In this document: piece after piece, positions 9,212-23,285 of the stretch
Position numbering within the stretch: position 1 is the first letter of the stretch
Layout: each line of letters opens with the position of its first letter
Source of the DNA: Acanthaster planci
Lineage: Eukaryota > Echinodermata > Asteroidea > Valvatida > Acanthasteridae
Reading direction: 5' to 3'
Length of the DNA stretch: 64,000 nucleotides
Assembly: GCF_001949145.1 (NCBI RefSeq)
Contig: NW_019091402.1
Span: forward strand, 556,134 to 620,133
The notes under the pieces: generated by a model
What the model was told of the DNA's origin: nothing
Seen by the model: only the letters and a program-made list of their open reading frames with translations
Databases searched by the model: none
Position numbers and translations under genes: made by a program

Positions 9212-12019
9212 AAGACCACGGTAGAACTTGTAAATTCAATCCACCTCAGCGTTGACATTATTATTAGCGCTCCAGACGGTTTGTCATTCTCAAAACTTGT
9301 CTTTACTATACCGTAGTACTGTTGCTTTCAATTCCCTTAAACTTCATCCATGCATTCCTTGTAAAACTTTCCAGTGGACTACATATCTGATTAAAAAAGA
9401 CGACTCATTCGCTGACACTGAACTCAAAAAAGTTTTGAATTCAACTTTTTACCTGGAAGTCTTCTATCCTGGTAAAAATATCTTTATGAAAACCAGACTT
9501 GATTTCACTTAGGCCTATAATTGCTGGACTATTGCGTACTGAGTTCATTTGAAAATTATTGAGCCTGATGAACTTGAGTACAGTCTACAGGCTTATGCCT
9601 GGGGGAAATTTGTCACTACGACTAGAACAGGAATTACCGGACCCGTTGAAGTAAACCACGGATACCTGACTATGACAAACAGAAAATAATTTCGAAATTC
9701 AAAGAAAAAAAAACCGGCGCAGAGGCAACATGCAATTGGTTTAATCGTACTTAACACACCTCTGAACAACCCTCGACAATCGAAAATGATTACAGATTTA
9801 CTGCTGTTCGTATTGTCGATGCCGAGAACAGCGCACAAATTACAATTACCAGTTAAATATTACACAGAAGAGGAAATTCGTTAAACCTTCTGTGGACTGT
9901 TTTCGTTTAAATTAGCAGCAAAACCTGTCACAACCTCGATCTCCCATTGCGTACAATTAAGAGAGCTTACTGAGTAACTTGTAAAGTCCATAATTAAGAA
10001 CTAGTTTATAACATCAATGATCGGGTACTCCCTGGTGTCCATTTTCGATCCCTTTAACCCAGGGGCGGAGTTAAGATCAAGGGAATGATACCAGCAACCT
10101 AAGTAGATGATTGGGTGTTAAATCATTCTGGCTGGCCGTCCTTTCCAAGCCTTCTATAACATCTTTCACGGTTTAACCGTAAATTTATCACTCTGAGCGG
10201 GAATTGGATTCTGCAGATTCGTCTGTTTACAGAAGCAGACTTTTCTCCGTTAGTCTGTGCCTCTTTGATTAAACTTTTTGCAGTGAAAGAGGCAAATCGA
10301 TTTAGTTGAGACAAATCGTGTTAATGCCGCGCGGATCCGCGAGCTGACGGGTAGGGGGAAAGACCTGCAGAAGTGGGTTTTTTGCGGGGAAAGCCAGGAA
10401 AGATGAAAAAATCACAGTTTGAAGTTGCAGTTTGAAGTCCACCAATTTCACACAGTAACACTCCCAACGCAGGACAATAATCTGCTATTATTTTGCTTTA
10501 AAACACTCTCTACCTCGCGAAAACAATCCCAACTTTCAGAAATCACAACTTTTCCTCGAGACAAATATTGGTTCTGCAAAAATATTCAAGCTCCATACTT
10601 TCTCAGGACACCCTCACTCTTAGAAAACTTGGAGGATCGAATATTGTTAATGTAAAAGATGTTAAGCACCCCGGCCCAACCAACTAAAAACAAACCAAAG
10701 CCTGACTGTGTGTATGTCCAATCAAGTATTTTTTAAACACACTCGTCAAATAAATGGCAATATTGTGTTCGTTTATGACTTACTTCACAATTATTATTTG
10801 TCAGACGAGATTTCGATTTGGCTTACTCCATAAAGCGAGACCAGTTCAAAACGAGGCCATTCGAGGAATATTCCTCCGAATATTGAATAGGCTTTGATGC
10901 ACTCTACATGTACTTTTACATGCTCTAACACTGCGTAAATATATTTCTCGCTAATCCCGTCCCGCATTGCGTCCCTGATAGGGATAAAATGTCTTTGCAT
11001 GAATAAAGCTAGCTTATTCATGAAGAGAAACATGTGTTGTTGCCAAAAGGGTATTAGAATGGATTACCATTCTACCCGGAGTTCTAGTATCAGCCAAGTT
11101 ATACACAGATCTGCTGAATTTTAATGAGGGATGAAACCAAATAGTACCCCTCTAATTGCATTCATGCAAAAATATGCAAGTATAATTATATGACGATCTT
11201 GTAATTGCTTCTATAATTATGGAAAAATACATTAATACTTAAACTGAGCTGTACCTGTACGTTAGACAATCTTAAAGAAGGCAATATTTTCCATAAAACG
11301 TTGAAGACTTTACTTGTTTACTCTAATTCCTCACGTTTTAACAGGCGCCATGACACCTAAAATTTACAACATGCTGCAAGGTGGGAAATAACCTGGTGAC
11401 GACTGATCGCAGAATATCAGTCGACTGCAAACAAAGTATATTTTACAGTGTAATTATTTCCCAAGATTGGTTATAATAATCATTAAATCACAGCTGGTCA
11501 GTGCCTGTTTTTTCAATTCAAAAGACCAAAAATATATGTCTGTGACTTACAATGCTGAGTAGTTTGAGCAAGAGCACAATTTCTCTCGGAAAATGACTTC
11601 TCAGAGGGAAAGCGCTCGGATTCAGAAACGGCTAAACGTTTGGATATTAAGCAAAGCATTCTTGTGCAAAAATATTAAAACGCAAGCCACATCTGACGAA
11701 CAGAGTTCTTGCATTTTCAAAATGATGTCATGGATAGAAAGAACTATCCAACATGTACATTGCTTTGTCTGAGATGAATAACTTCGTAGCTGGGACTCAT
11801 CATGTTAGTTTGTTTATTTCAAGTATATCTTTTTGCTATATTGAGATTACTGGCAACGGTTGCAAATCAAAAGAATTACAAACGCTGAGGACCGATGCCA
11901 TCTGAAACAAGTCGGCCTAGATAGTTTGTCGCCTCGTAACGTATAGGTCTTATGCGACTTTACCACTTAGCGAAGTGATTGGTCTCTCGTCAGCATGTCA
12001 ACAGCTGCCGAATTTTCCC
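9212..12019. other. Non-coding stretch
   Basis: Short open frames on both strands have no recognisable domains. The word CCAGGGGCGGAGTTAAG near 10059 resembles a DNA-transposon end, but I found no partner. Nothing else can be supported. Confidence 0.4.
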
Positions 12020-12285
12020 GCGCGTTCCACGAATACCGCGTTTCATGCCAGAGCTTTGATCGCTGTTGGTTTCCTGAATGCAGGCGACATTAGTTAAGTC
12101 AGTGGTTATCACTCAATGCGGCAGTCCGCAACTCGGCGAGTCAGACGGACGAGGGACACCGTAGCGCGAGGTCTCGACTCACTGAATGGTCTCGCGTTTC
12201 GACCGGAACCCCCGACTCGACACCATCTTTCTGAGAGCGCAAAGGCTGATACTGACAGAAGGGCATCGATATCGACTCCGAACAG
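12020..12285 (+). other. Candidate untranslated first exon
   Basis: This CpG-rich stretch, in a CpG-poor neighbourhood, ends at a near-consensus splice donor, ACAG|GTGAGT, at 12286. Composition plus donor is the pattern of a 5' UTR exon downstream of a promoter. No initiation codon with a long frame precedes the donor, and the nearest supported coding exon is 47 kb to the right. It could equally be chance. The start coordinate is arbitrary. Confidence 0.2.
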
Positions 12286-14454
12286 GTGAGTCTTGATTGT
12301 ACTCTAGCAACTGTTAAACGTCCACTAATTTCCGACGTGGAAATCATCTCATACAGTGAACACATGAAAATACTGAGCGTCTAGTGCTTCACGCGCAGGT
12401 GTTTTAGGTGTCAAAGTATAATTTCACAGACCGCATGTGAGGACTCATAAACTTTCAGGGTTCATATCACAAGTTTGTTTTCTGTCTCCCTTGAAATGTT
12501 GCGTTCCTGTCCAGCATTATCCCCCTTTCATATGTGTACTTTTAATCGTATTTTAACTGAACAGTCTGCCATGCATGCAGGACCTCAAAGAAAAACTGGT
12601 TGATGAATACTCGAGCGTATCTTGAGACTTCTAGAAATGTACAATTTTAAATACCTGTTATACTAATATACAATATGAAGTTCGTCAAACAGTTTTGCGA
12701 ACAGTGACGAGAAAGACGCAAAGTTCTCTATTTTATTTGTAGGCAATAATCATCACCTTTATCCCATACCAATAACCAGATCATTCCCGTGTAAGGGGTT
12801 GACCGATTAAAGGTACAGTATAACATTTGCGGATGTTCATTATTCCTGAAAAGCATACTTGGTTTAATTAAAGAGAGTTACAATGGAAATAAGCTCCCAG
12901 TAAAATACTTCTTCAGGCAAGCTGCCATCTTGAAGAAAGCAATGAAAGAAGGCCGTTTTCGATGATTTGTTTGGAAACTGCCGTCAGTAGTTCGGTTTTT
13001 AAATCGGTAAAGTGCACACTGGCGTTGATACAATGCATGCTCGTGCAGTTGCTGTAATTTTTCTGTTCAGTGCGCAACATTCGCGTAGCTGCATGAGAGC
13101 GTGTCCTGGACGCTGAATCCGGGCACAATTCAGAGCATGACTCCGTCACTTTTGATTTGGTATCCAGATCCCAGAGCATTTTCCTCTGAAAATACACCAG
13201 TAACTTAGCTCAAACTTCATAGGGTTAGTTGTAAAGGACCACTTTTTCTTTTTTTTTCATTTTGAACGCTTTTGTTGCCTCAAATGACCCCAATGCAGAA
13301 AATAACGGACTGTACTTGGCGATTCATACTTTCTCAGCTACATGGGGAGTTTGACAATGAATGTTACGGATGCTCATCACGTTTCTATCTACGACTAGGG
13401 CCTATGCACGTAGTAACAGGTGCACCAGACTCTAACGCTACGAGTATACTCATGGAAAATGACAGTTTTTTGTATTGTAAATTGAATACACCGACATCAC
13501 TGATAACGCAATAAATACGCTGCTGGCAGTGGTCCCATATCTATAGAATGCTCATGTTCAACTGATCTTGTTTGTTTTTGCCGTTAGAAATAAAAAGACA
13601 GGAAATTAGCAAAATTTGAAATGTCCTGTCATCTGGTTGACTTTATTTTCAATCAAGAGAGAAAGAAGATATAATACCAAGATTGTTTTGAATTTTGACT
13701 TGTGGCTTTTCATAAAGGTTTGATCACACTGGGCTATTCAGGTAGGGGGTAGGCAACTTGCCTTGCCTCTGGCGACATTTTCAAAAAATGAAAGTGCCAA
13801 GGGAAGCGAAAAAATGAAAGCAAATTATCTATTCGTCCCCGCCCCGAAGCAGTTCAATCAATCAATCAATAGTAATCAATGATCAATAAATCTTATAAAT
13901 AATGTATATATAACGAGAGCGAACAGGTTTATTCCACCCTCTTTCAATTTCTTTTAAGAAAACCGGTCATGACATGGTATTTCTTTTGTAGACTTTGTCC
14001 AGAGCTGTCTACAAAAACCCAGTAGCTTTCAAAACGTCGACGTGAACGAATTGTTTGGATTTTTTATACTTCTGATTTTTGATTATTCTCAGGATTCCAT
14101 GTCATTATTCCGATTTCGTGATAGTTTGTTTCGTACAGTTCATTGGTGCACATGGTATTCCTTACTCTCAGCACATTTTGTGTGACAAGCCAATGGAAAG
14201 TACATTTGTGTGTGAACTTTTGCATGGACAATGGTAAATTTGGATTTTGAATCTGACTCTTATTTGAGTAATGTTGTAATAATCAATGTGGCAGGGACGG
14301 CTGAGTGCACATAATACAGGCCGACAATACAAAATCAATGACAGTCCAAACTTTCACAGAATGCCTTATATAGGCCGAATTGCATTAACTGGTATGGAGA
14401 ATCAAAGAAGTTCGTCATCCCATCGCCAACCTCAAGTAATAACATAGTGACGCA
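12286..14454. other. Non-coding stretch
   Basis: No gene is supported. A short run of CAAT repeats lies near 13857-13872. Other open frames are short and unrecognised. Confidence 0.4.
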
Positions 14455-14458
14455 GTAC

Positions 14459-14552
14459 ACTCTAAAAACTCCCGGGTCAGATTTGACCCGGAAAAGGGTC
14501 GTACCAAATGGGACCCAATTCTGGGTCAATCTGACCCGGGAGTTTTTAGAGC
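14459..14552. mobile_element. 94-bp MITE, near-perfect hairpin
   Basis: The left end CTCTAAAAACTCCCGGGTCA and the right end (its reverse complement) form inverted termini over about 30 bp, extending into TGACCC words. Both sides are flanked by GTAC (14455-14458 and 14553-14556). That is either a 4-bp target duplication or part of the palindrome, since GTAC is its own complement. The element is almost all hairpin, typical of very short non-autonomous DNA elements. Confidence 0.8.
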
Positions 14553-14555
14553 GTA

Positions 14556-14623
14556 CGAGATAACTCGTTGCTGGCATAGTGGAATAATCGACTCTATGCC
14601 ATTGCCAACCATGAGTTATCTCG
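14556..14623. repeat. Second foldback abutting the 94-bp MITE
   Basis: The outer arms CGAGATAACTC and GAGTTATCTCG (14556-14566 and 14613-14623) enclose an inner pair, TGGCATAG (14572-14579) and CTATGCCA (14594-14601). It directly adjoins the GTAC at the right end of the MITE, so the pair forms two hairpins side by side. Confidence 0.65.
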
Positions 14624-17600
14624 GAGATATTTTTCTTCCATTAGAAAGGAACGGACTACAACATATAGAGACCTAAAAATACCTAATATATATGCGAGCA
14701 TGCGTACAACGGTTGGCAAATGGGAACTCCCTGTGAAATTATGCGCGGCAGTCAACGTGTTAATGTCCTCCAACTTGTCAGTTGTAACTAAGAAAAACTC
14801 TCATAGTCCATACCCACTGTTCTAATCTCTCTCACTTAACCATCTGCTCCAGTAAACTGAAATAGGAGCACACGAAGGCTTGGCTGGATTGTAAGCGTTC
14901 GTTGTCACGACTTGGCCTGTCCGTCCGGATCATTTACAGGTATCTACAGGCTGAATCACTGGCCTACATCGCTGGGGGGGGGTGTTAGAGGATGTATCCC
15001 CAATATTTGGACGAAGGGATAGAGGACATGTGTAAGATCATCGCCCAATTTTTACGCCGAGCAAAGATAATAATGCTCATCAACACTCCATGCGATCAAT
15101 TTTGAGAGAGAAGAAGTAAAGAAGTAACTCAATAACACGTTAGCGTACGATTACGTATTGGTTTCAGAGAGGACAGAAGGCAGATTACAGAATTAGATTA
15201 CATTGCTGATGTCATTTGAAGATGCTTTTCATAATTATTTACCTTGTCAACTTGACGAATATCAGCCATCTCAGTCCTTATCGATTTGAGAAGTCAACCA
15301 TAACTTCATAATTACGCTCATGTACTGGAATATTTTTTAAAAGGGAAAAATCAATGTGCAGACAAGGCTGCGCATTTTTGCTTAGTTTGGAACGTGAAGA
15401 TAATATCAGTTAACAAAACAAAAAAACAAAACAAAACAAAAAACGCACGGACCCCATAAACTCAAAGTTATCAGGGGAGGTGATAGACAAGAATGGTAGT
15501 GTCACGGTGTTTACCCCCACCCCAACCTCACCGGTCATCCCGTCCCCTAACACTCATACGCCACTAATGTGCATATTCATGTACATCGGCCCACAAGCTC
15601 TAGCACAAATCACTTTGTCCCGACAAGTTTATATTGCTTGGGAAATCCTACAGCTGCCGCACTATGCTAATATAGCCTGTCTGGAATTGAAACGACGCGT
15701 CGCGATGCTTCATAAATGTTTGCCCTGTCATACTTCTGCTGTCGTTAGGGAATAAGCTCTCAGATGCTAACTTCAAAAAGTTTACAAAAACTGTAAAAAG
15801 GAGGATGATTAACCCCTGGGGACTGTAATGAATGAAATGGTAATTGTATTATTACTACATTACATTTTGCATAGACAAATCTCTGTCCACGTCATGTTCA
15901 TATTTTTGCCCATTCGTGCCTGATTAATTGTTGCTAGCCATCAATGCAAAAGCGAAAGAATTATTTACAAAATGTGGATATTTGGGTTTTTTGGGGGGCT
16001 ACTTGCGGTTAAGGCATGAGGAAAGATATTATGTCCGTCTATTAGGCATTTTTAACTTAACTACGAGTAGCATCCAATATTGTGAATAAAGTCTTGTCAT
16101 CTTTTGTCATTATGGTCAAAGCGGGCAGTCAGCGATCAGTTTCGCGTGAAAATGCCAGACATTCTGTTGAATGGAGCTTTACAGATTTAAAAAATCATTA
16201 TATAATATAGAATATCATAAAAAAGAATGCATTTTACACCTCTACGCAGTAAATCACTGTCAGAGCAAAAATTGTACGGAAAACAAAATATCTAAGTGAG
16301 TTAAAACTTAAGTGATAAAGTAGTTATTGGTTAACTCAAAGCAAAGAAAGGGACGAGTACCGGAACCTCCCGGTGAATTTGTTTAAGTGTGTCAATTGCA
16401 TATAAATAGAAAATCACCTTGTTTTGAAGCAGAAATGTGTGTTACAGCCGCATGCAACGTATCAGAATTTCATACACAAGACATAATTTATATCTAAAGT
16501 ATGCCACGTTGGTCATCCGTCTTGAATTAGATCATGAACCACGAAGGAATGAGTATTCAAAGTGCAGCCATATGACGACAGCGCGTGTGACCGATGATGA
16601 CAAATAGCTTGTCCCCACGTAAGGAGACGTCGCAATGTCGAGTCTGCAGGAAGCGCCCCAGAAGATCGCAACTTGGTAGGAAAGTGAGCTCTGCTCCGGA
16701 ATATCCTGCGTCAATTTCAGCCTTCCATAATATGTGCAAAAATCGCTCCCGGCCAAAAAGGAAAGTATAGCGGTCTGCTTTTTCATCAAACTCGAAGAAT
16801 GAGGTTATGAGCGGATTACCCGCTGACGGAAAAGGAGTTGGGGAACTATGCCGGGTCGGATCGTCGTTTGTCAGCCATAACGTCGAGCAAATAGACGCTT
16901 TACCGACATAACCCGGAACCCTTGAGGAGTGGCAATTGTTCCGCAGAAATTGTGGAAATGGTGCATCCTTTGCGAATATATATAGGCCTATAGGGCTTAA
17001 CCAAACTTAAGCTGAGCGTTAAATTGAACAGCCACGTCAACGCACACACGTTATAACTCCAAATATTGGCGGGCTTTGCCATTAAAATACATCAGTTTAA
17101 AAATTGGTATGTATGCTCACATTAGGTACTACAAAAGTAAGCAAATTCGTTTGCGTTTGCTAATGGAATGTGACTTCACTTGTTACTTTTTACGAGAGTG
17201 ACTGGGAAACTTATTTGTATGGTAGACTAAAAATCCTAGTTGTTCTGATCCTAGACCAGAGAAGGCATATGGGAAAATTACTCCATCGATGAAGCGTATA
17301 ATACAAATTACTTAATTCCTCTTCAACATTTTTCCTGCAATGATTACAATTTTGGCTATGATTGCATTCTAAAGAACGAAAATTTTACAGCTTGTTTTTG
17401 TCCAGCACAGCCAGATGAGTACACTGGTGCGTGACCTCGGATCCAGACACAGCAAATAATACACAAACCTAGAAAAAAAAATCAGCGGTGATCCGTTTTG
17501 TTTCAGCACCTCCCTATGTCCAATCCGTCAGCCATGATATGAACTACAACGTGGAAAAACATCATCGCTTATTGCGTGGTTTTTATTTGTTTGTTTGTTA

Positions 17601-20600
17601 TAATGGTCGTATGGTTTATGACATATACAAGTATTAAAGAGGTCGCCAACAAATACATCATCCGTAATCGGAAGACGCATCATGTAATTCTAGCGCTTCG
17701 ACACCTTAACAGAAATCCATGCCAACTCATTCATCACGTAATCAACCAGATATTGGAATCACCTGCCACAACACCTCGTCTATTCCCCCTCGCAACAGAT
17801 CTTAAGAACATCATTGGAAATCTGATCTTGGACCTAACCTATGACCAATCTCATCAGCGTCAACCCCGACCCCCTGTCATATTCCCTCTTGGACGCCTTT
17901 TGGAGGAAAAATAAAACAATCAGTAGAAGGCAGTCTTGTCATAGTTGTCACAAAATGAAGATTAGAGCAAAGTGCAATAATCGAAATACATCGTGTTCCA
18001 GTCCACTAACAGATTTTGTTAAAGTGACATCCTAATGTTTTACTAAAATAAGACCGAAATTATTAGATTTTTCTGATATTTAAATTTGTTGTCATTTGTG
18101 AGGTGTCACGTGTCAAGCGCTACAAATGGCTGTTCTTTCACTTTCACAAATGCGGAACTTTTAACTCTACAGAGAACACGTGCTGTAAAAAAAGAAAAAG
18201 GATCATAACGTTTAGCCGTGAGCCAGATCGAATAACTAAATAGTCAAATATTCGGTTGCGCAGAGTATTTTTTTGTCAACCAAGCCTTTGTGAAAGGAGC
18301 TTTTATTGATCTGCGAAATGCATACAATCATCATAATTTCTCTCTTTTAGCACTTTTCCAGCACAAAGGAAATGATTTCTCACGAATCAAAGCTTTTAGC
18401 AATGACACAGCTTAGAAAAAAGATGTTCTTTTGAATTGCACGATGAATAAGTGAATCGAACATTTGACTATTCGTACTGTCGTTACAAGATCGAATACTC
18501 TACCAACGTTCGAATAGTTGGCTTTTCAACAATCTTGCACAAACGTAATCGCAATATTCAGCTAAGTGTATTTCTAACAACAAATTTTGTTAGGTACAAA
18601 CAGTATGTTTTATGAACGTGAATTTGCATTCAGTTTCAACATTACAACTTTATGATTGCTTTTAGATTTCTTTCTCATAGCTTCGCTTTAAAACTGCGCG
18701 CCCCGCGTGGTGTATGGCATTGATTTACATGAGATCTAGTAAACTTCCTCTTCTGCAAACTGAGGGTCACTTTTTACAACCCCTTTAGGTTAATCTGAAT
18801 TTTCAAAATATGCATTCTTTGGCTGCTTGAATTTAAACCCAAGATTTATTCACTGAAATGTTTTGATAAAACATTGCCTGCAGGCGTAGTACCCCTAGAC
18901 ACCATTTAAAAAATCAACGAAGAAAGCAACACTCCACGGTACAATATCTGAAACTTCTCGCAAATGTTTCTGTTGATGGTTTCTTCCTGCTATCACACAA
19001 TGCTTTTATCTACATCAGCACCAAACTATACAAACACCATCATGTCCTTAAATTGAAAGTGGAAATAAGATTAACCAAATGGGACATAAAGTGCGTTTAC
19101 ATTTTGAAAGAAAAGGGCGCACGAGGATTGTTCATGAGCCTCAAGCCGCTCGTCCATTAAAATGTCCAATTCATTCAGTTCATTACCAGAGGAAATGTGA
19201 AAGAGCAACCCTGGAGGATAGTGAACCCGGGGGTCCCTGACAATTTACCAACACTGATTTGTTGGGTAGTCTGAACGATAAGTGGCAGGTCTTAATTTGT
19301 GGCATTTGGTTGCTGTCGCTTTTCTTTCCGATTTTAAAAGCGAGGCTATTTAGGTGTTTTAGGGTGAGGTTAATTCGTTTTGCGGAAAGGACTATTTTGG
19401 AGAAACTGATGCGACATCGAAAGGCTGTGACTCAACCGACTGGAGGTGGAGTGTCAGTTTTGGAGGTGTTTTGTGGTAGTTGAACAAACGTGTACTAGGT
19501 CGAACGGTTTTGCCCCGGAAAAGTGTTACAGTAAAAGATAAATAATAAATTATCAGCGTTGGTCGTGTCCTTTAAAAATCCCTGGTAAGATATACACTGT
19601 TGCTGCGTTTTTAACGTGTGCAATACGCTCGTTGGAAGCCGCAGCATTTCCCATACACCCCATCTGTTCTCACCGAGCCTAAATGATACAAAACTCCATT
19701 GTCATAGTGGTAACGGCATGAAACTTCCAAAAATGAATACTTGGCATGCTGATGTTACTGTTGTAAAACGGGCTGCGTTCACATAGTTATTTCATGTTTC
19801 CCGAAACCAATAGCCCAAGGAGATAGTTTCATCCACTTTCAGATGCTATTGTGAACGTTGAAGGGTGAAGGTGTTCCGGATGTGCCTGTATGGTGACTCA
19901 CTCAGATACAGACATACAGAAAGCGCATGTCTCTTTACCGTTTCTGGAAGAGCGAGACGCGGTTCTTTTATAAAGGCCCAGATTTAATTGCTTTGCAAAA
20001 ATGCTACACGGGAAAACGAAAGACTGGACACATGTTAACCTATGTTACTGGTGCTCCTGTGGTAAAGGGAAATTTGAGAGTGAGCTCTGTTAAAACCAAA
20101 GCACGTCAATTTCCAGGCTGGAATGTCTGTCCTGACGGAGGAGTTCACTTCGGTGATTCGAATCACAACATTCCGAGTTGGTATCATTTTCCATCGCCAC
20201 GAGTGAGCTGAATTACTCGCATTCACGGGCATGGCAGGGGCTGAGGGTCCTTTCCCCTCGGAAGAGTGCAACGATATTAAGAAAAAGAATGAAAAGGATT
20301 GGAGGAAAAGGGGATGGCAGTTCATCTCTTAGAGTGGAAATTCCTCGGAACCGCTCCTCTCCCAGCATCGACGGATTGCCAGTTTTCTTCCGCTGATTCC
20401 CCGCCCCCTGAAAGAGTTTCGCCCCCTTTTCTGGTGAGACACCCATGCTTGCTCTCTGGGTTGGTTTTCCTGAGTCCGCAAAGGTAGTTGAGTCCCCAGA
20501 GCTTGCGATTTGAGTTGTTTAATTTTTTAAAGAGAAAGTCACGACCCCACTGATGCTTTCATGTAGCTGCAAAGCACGACTAATGACGGTAAGAAGCCAC

Positions 20601-21099
20601 TGACAGCATGAAGAACAAAACGGTGACGGGTATGTCAAATGCCGTCGAAGGCTTTCAAACATTGGCATGTGGCGACTGTTTGCGTCGTAGAAGGGAATGT
20701 AAATATTCTACCAATGTTGTTTCATGGCACTTGGCTTGACTAATGAAGCGAAGTGATTGACAAGTAAGAGCCTATGGGGAAGGATAGTTCGTCAAGATTA
20801 CTACTCCAAGTGCGTCTAAACAGTGCCTTCGAAGATCGCTCACGTCATGCCACCAGCCCTACGGGGCAGACATTGAAAGCAGAAAAGATGGATTTCGCCG
20901 GCCGGTGTTTATTTTCGATGTATCAATTAAATTCGGCTTTTACTTTGAAGTTCCTTTGAAGGGCACTAACCCCACGTTTTGCTCGAGTTTTGACAAAAAG
21001 ACTGAGAGTTTTGACGGGATGGGCAAAATATTTACTTAGGTCGGTCACTTTGCCCGCGACGTTTGACACAAACTTTCATCGAGTTTATTTTTTCATTTC
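14624..21099. other. Gene-poor stretch
   Basis: No supported gene is seen in 6.5 kb. Contents noted are a CAAAA simple repeat at about 15413-15443, a G run near 14972-14979, and short frames such as 17576-17914 (hydrophobic start, no recognised domain). The segment around 19900-20480 is less AT-rich, with overlapping open frames on both strands, but none matches a known family. Confidence 0.4.
15413..15443. repeat. CAAAA simple repeat
   Basis: This is a short imperfect run of CAAAA/CAAAAA units. It has no other significance that I can see. Confidence 0.8.
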
Positions 21100-21197
21100 A
21101 ACTAATTAGGTAAACATGGTTCCACGGTTCAACCAACATGGTGTGTTCCCCTAATTAGTTAAATAACCGTGTTTATTATAGTGGCTGAACCGTGGAA
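21100..21197. repeat. Two overlapping inverted repeats
   Basis: AACTAATTAGG (21100-21110) is the exact complement of CCTAATTAGTT (21150-21160). TTCCACGGTTC (21120-21130) is the exact complement of GAACCGTGGAA (21187-21197). The pairs interlock (left1, left2, right1, right2), so both cannot form simple hairpins at once. This is a pseudoknot-like or nested-insertion arrangement. Confidence 0.65.
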
Positions 21198-23285
21198 GAA
21201 TGACTACCCTCATTAGCCGAAACGAAGGAAAAGTGTGACGAAGTCAATGCTCTGTCCTATCCCGTCGAAACCCTTTGGTGTTTTACCACTTCTCGCCGAA
21301 CTTGCGCCTGGTGCTCCCTAAACTTCAAAGGAAAGCTGCGTTTAACAGACAAATCGAAAAAAAAATGGCTGGCAAAGTCCATATCTCCTCTACCCTTCGG
21401 GTTTGCCCATTGGTTAAGTGGCAACCTCCAAGAAAAATTTGTTTAAAAGTTTAGGTCAAAAGGTCAGACCAGGAGGGCGATCAATGCCCGGTAACGAGTA
21501 AATCAGAACTTTTAACACTTTTCCGTCATTTGCTCTTTAAACAAAGTCGGCGTTTATGGTACATGTTGACGGCCAAAAAGAAGTTGAAGTAATGGTTTTG
21601 GCACTGCAAGTTGGCGTGCGTCAAGGGTCGCTGTAACAAACACATTTGACTCCTGGCAATTACAGCTTTTTGAGAAGCCGCGCGAAACAGTCTCACTTAA
21701 CGACCCAGTAGCGAGAGGGGTCTGGTTTATACAAGACGTACGGAGATTTATCCTAATGACGCGCAATTAGAGGTTAGCACGACGAAAGAAAGAGCCGATC
21801 TGGCTTTTGTTGAAACGGGTGACCCACCAAACGATATCTCGTAAACTGCTTTACAGCTCTGTGGTATCGCCAGGGTAACCGTGTAGCAACATAAAGTTAG
21901 ACATAGTTAAAGATAAAGTTAATTGTTTTAATACATGCAGTAAAGACTTAGTGAGGATAGAAAAAGTCACCCACATAATTATTTACCTATTTGGTTTTAA
22001 TTTAAAGGTTTTCCAAAACGCAATTTGCATGATTCTAAGGCAAGACGCAGTTAAGCCTTAGTGTAAACGCCTAGAGAATTTTGGAAATCGTTATTCGCCC
22101 AAATTCTCTCTTCTCAGTAACTTTCTAACTTCTAAGTAAATTCTGCAAATCAATACTGCAAATCAAGATGTTCCTTCCTCCATGATCTATGCAAGTACAC
22201 TCATTACGCATAACCCACGTGCAAGCAAAAGTCTTGAACCGCGTTATTGGTTCAAAATGAAATCCATCCAGCGAGTGCTCGCATCCTGAAATAGTTGCCC
22301 TTCCATCACCCTTTATAGGGGGGAGTGCGAAATGATGCTAAACCAACAGTGGGCGTGGCTTAAGTTACAACTAAGTCACAATTACGAATGGGATGGACGT
22401 CAGTGGCGTGCGTGCGTTTGGTGCTTCAGTCACGAACTGGACAGCGTTCAAGTGACGATAGGCTCTCTATTATGAACGGTGAAAGGGGTACTTGAGTACA
22501 GAGTCGATTACAAGAATACACCGCAGTTTACAATACTCAAATATTTCAACAGGGATGTTGAATGCAGATTTATTAGTGTACACCTTAGCACTCGATAATG
22601 CCGAGGTCTCATTTCAGTGGAAAGTACATACTGTATTGTTTTCTTTTGATGATCGAGGTCCACAGAATGTCACTGTCGAAAGGAAGGGGGGTCCTGTCAA
22701 ATGAAAATTGCCAAAGATAATAATAAGTCTTTGCTAAGAAGATGATTTTTTGAGATTTCTGTAGTAAGGGGAATCTACAGACAATCGTTGTCCCATGCAT
22801 GATAAACACATTTTTATCCTTTTGGCATATTTGTTCCTTCTTCCCGTGTAATAAAACAAAACTTGGTGCGCGCAGTGTAGTTTTCAAGATTCAAATTGGT
22901 TCAACCTGAACACCAAAATCACATTCCCCGTGTTGGTTTTGGAATTCCGCCCTTCAAGTAGCGACGGATTTAAGTATACCACTGAAATTCCTCCCTTTTT
23001 CAGTTAAATCTGTAAATCCATTCCGTGCAAATCTTGTGAGGCATTATTAAGTAACGTACAAGGATGCCGAATGTTTCTTCGTTGGATACTTCCTTTTGTC
23101 CAGCTACCTTGTGTCGTCAGAGATACAGCCCTCTCACCGATGAATGTTTATTCCGAGGCAATTGAAGCTGTCAACACACAGTCACATCTGCATACCTGTT
23201 TCTATTTATACTTTATTTTCTGGGTTTTCCCGATGACAGTTTTCTGTCTAATTAACCTCGATTACAATTCACGGGAATCACCTTG
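21198..23285. other. Non-coding stretch
   Basis: No gene, structured element or array is supported. The frames at 22492-22704 (+) and 22609-22887 (-) are short and unrecognised. Confidence 0.4.

Noticed and set aside
17576-17914. 112-codon + frame with hydrophobic start
   Set aside because: No initiation context, no family resemblance and no flanking splice signals that I trust. Length is within chance.
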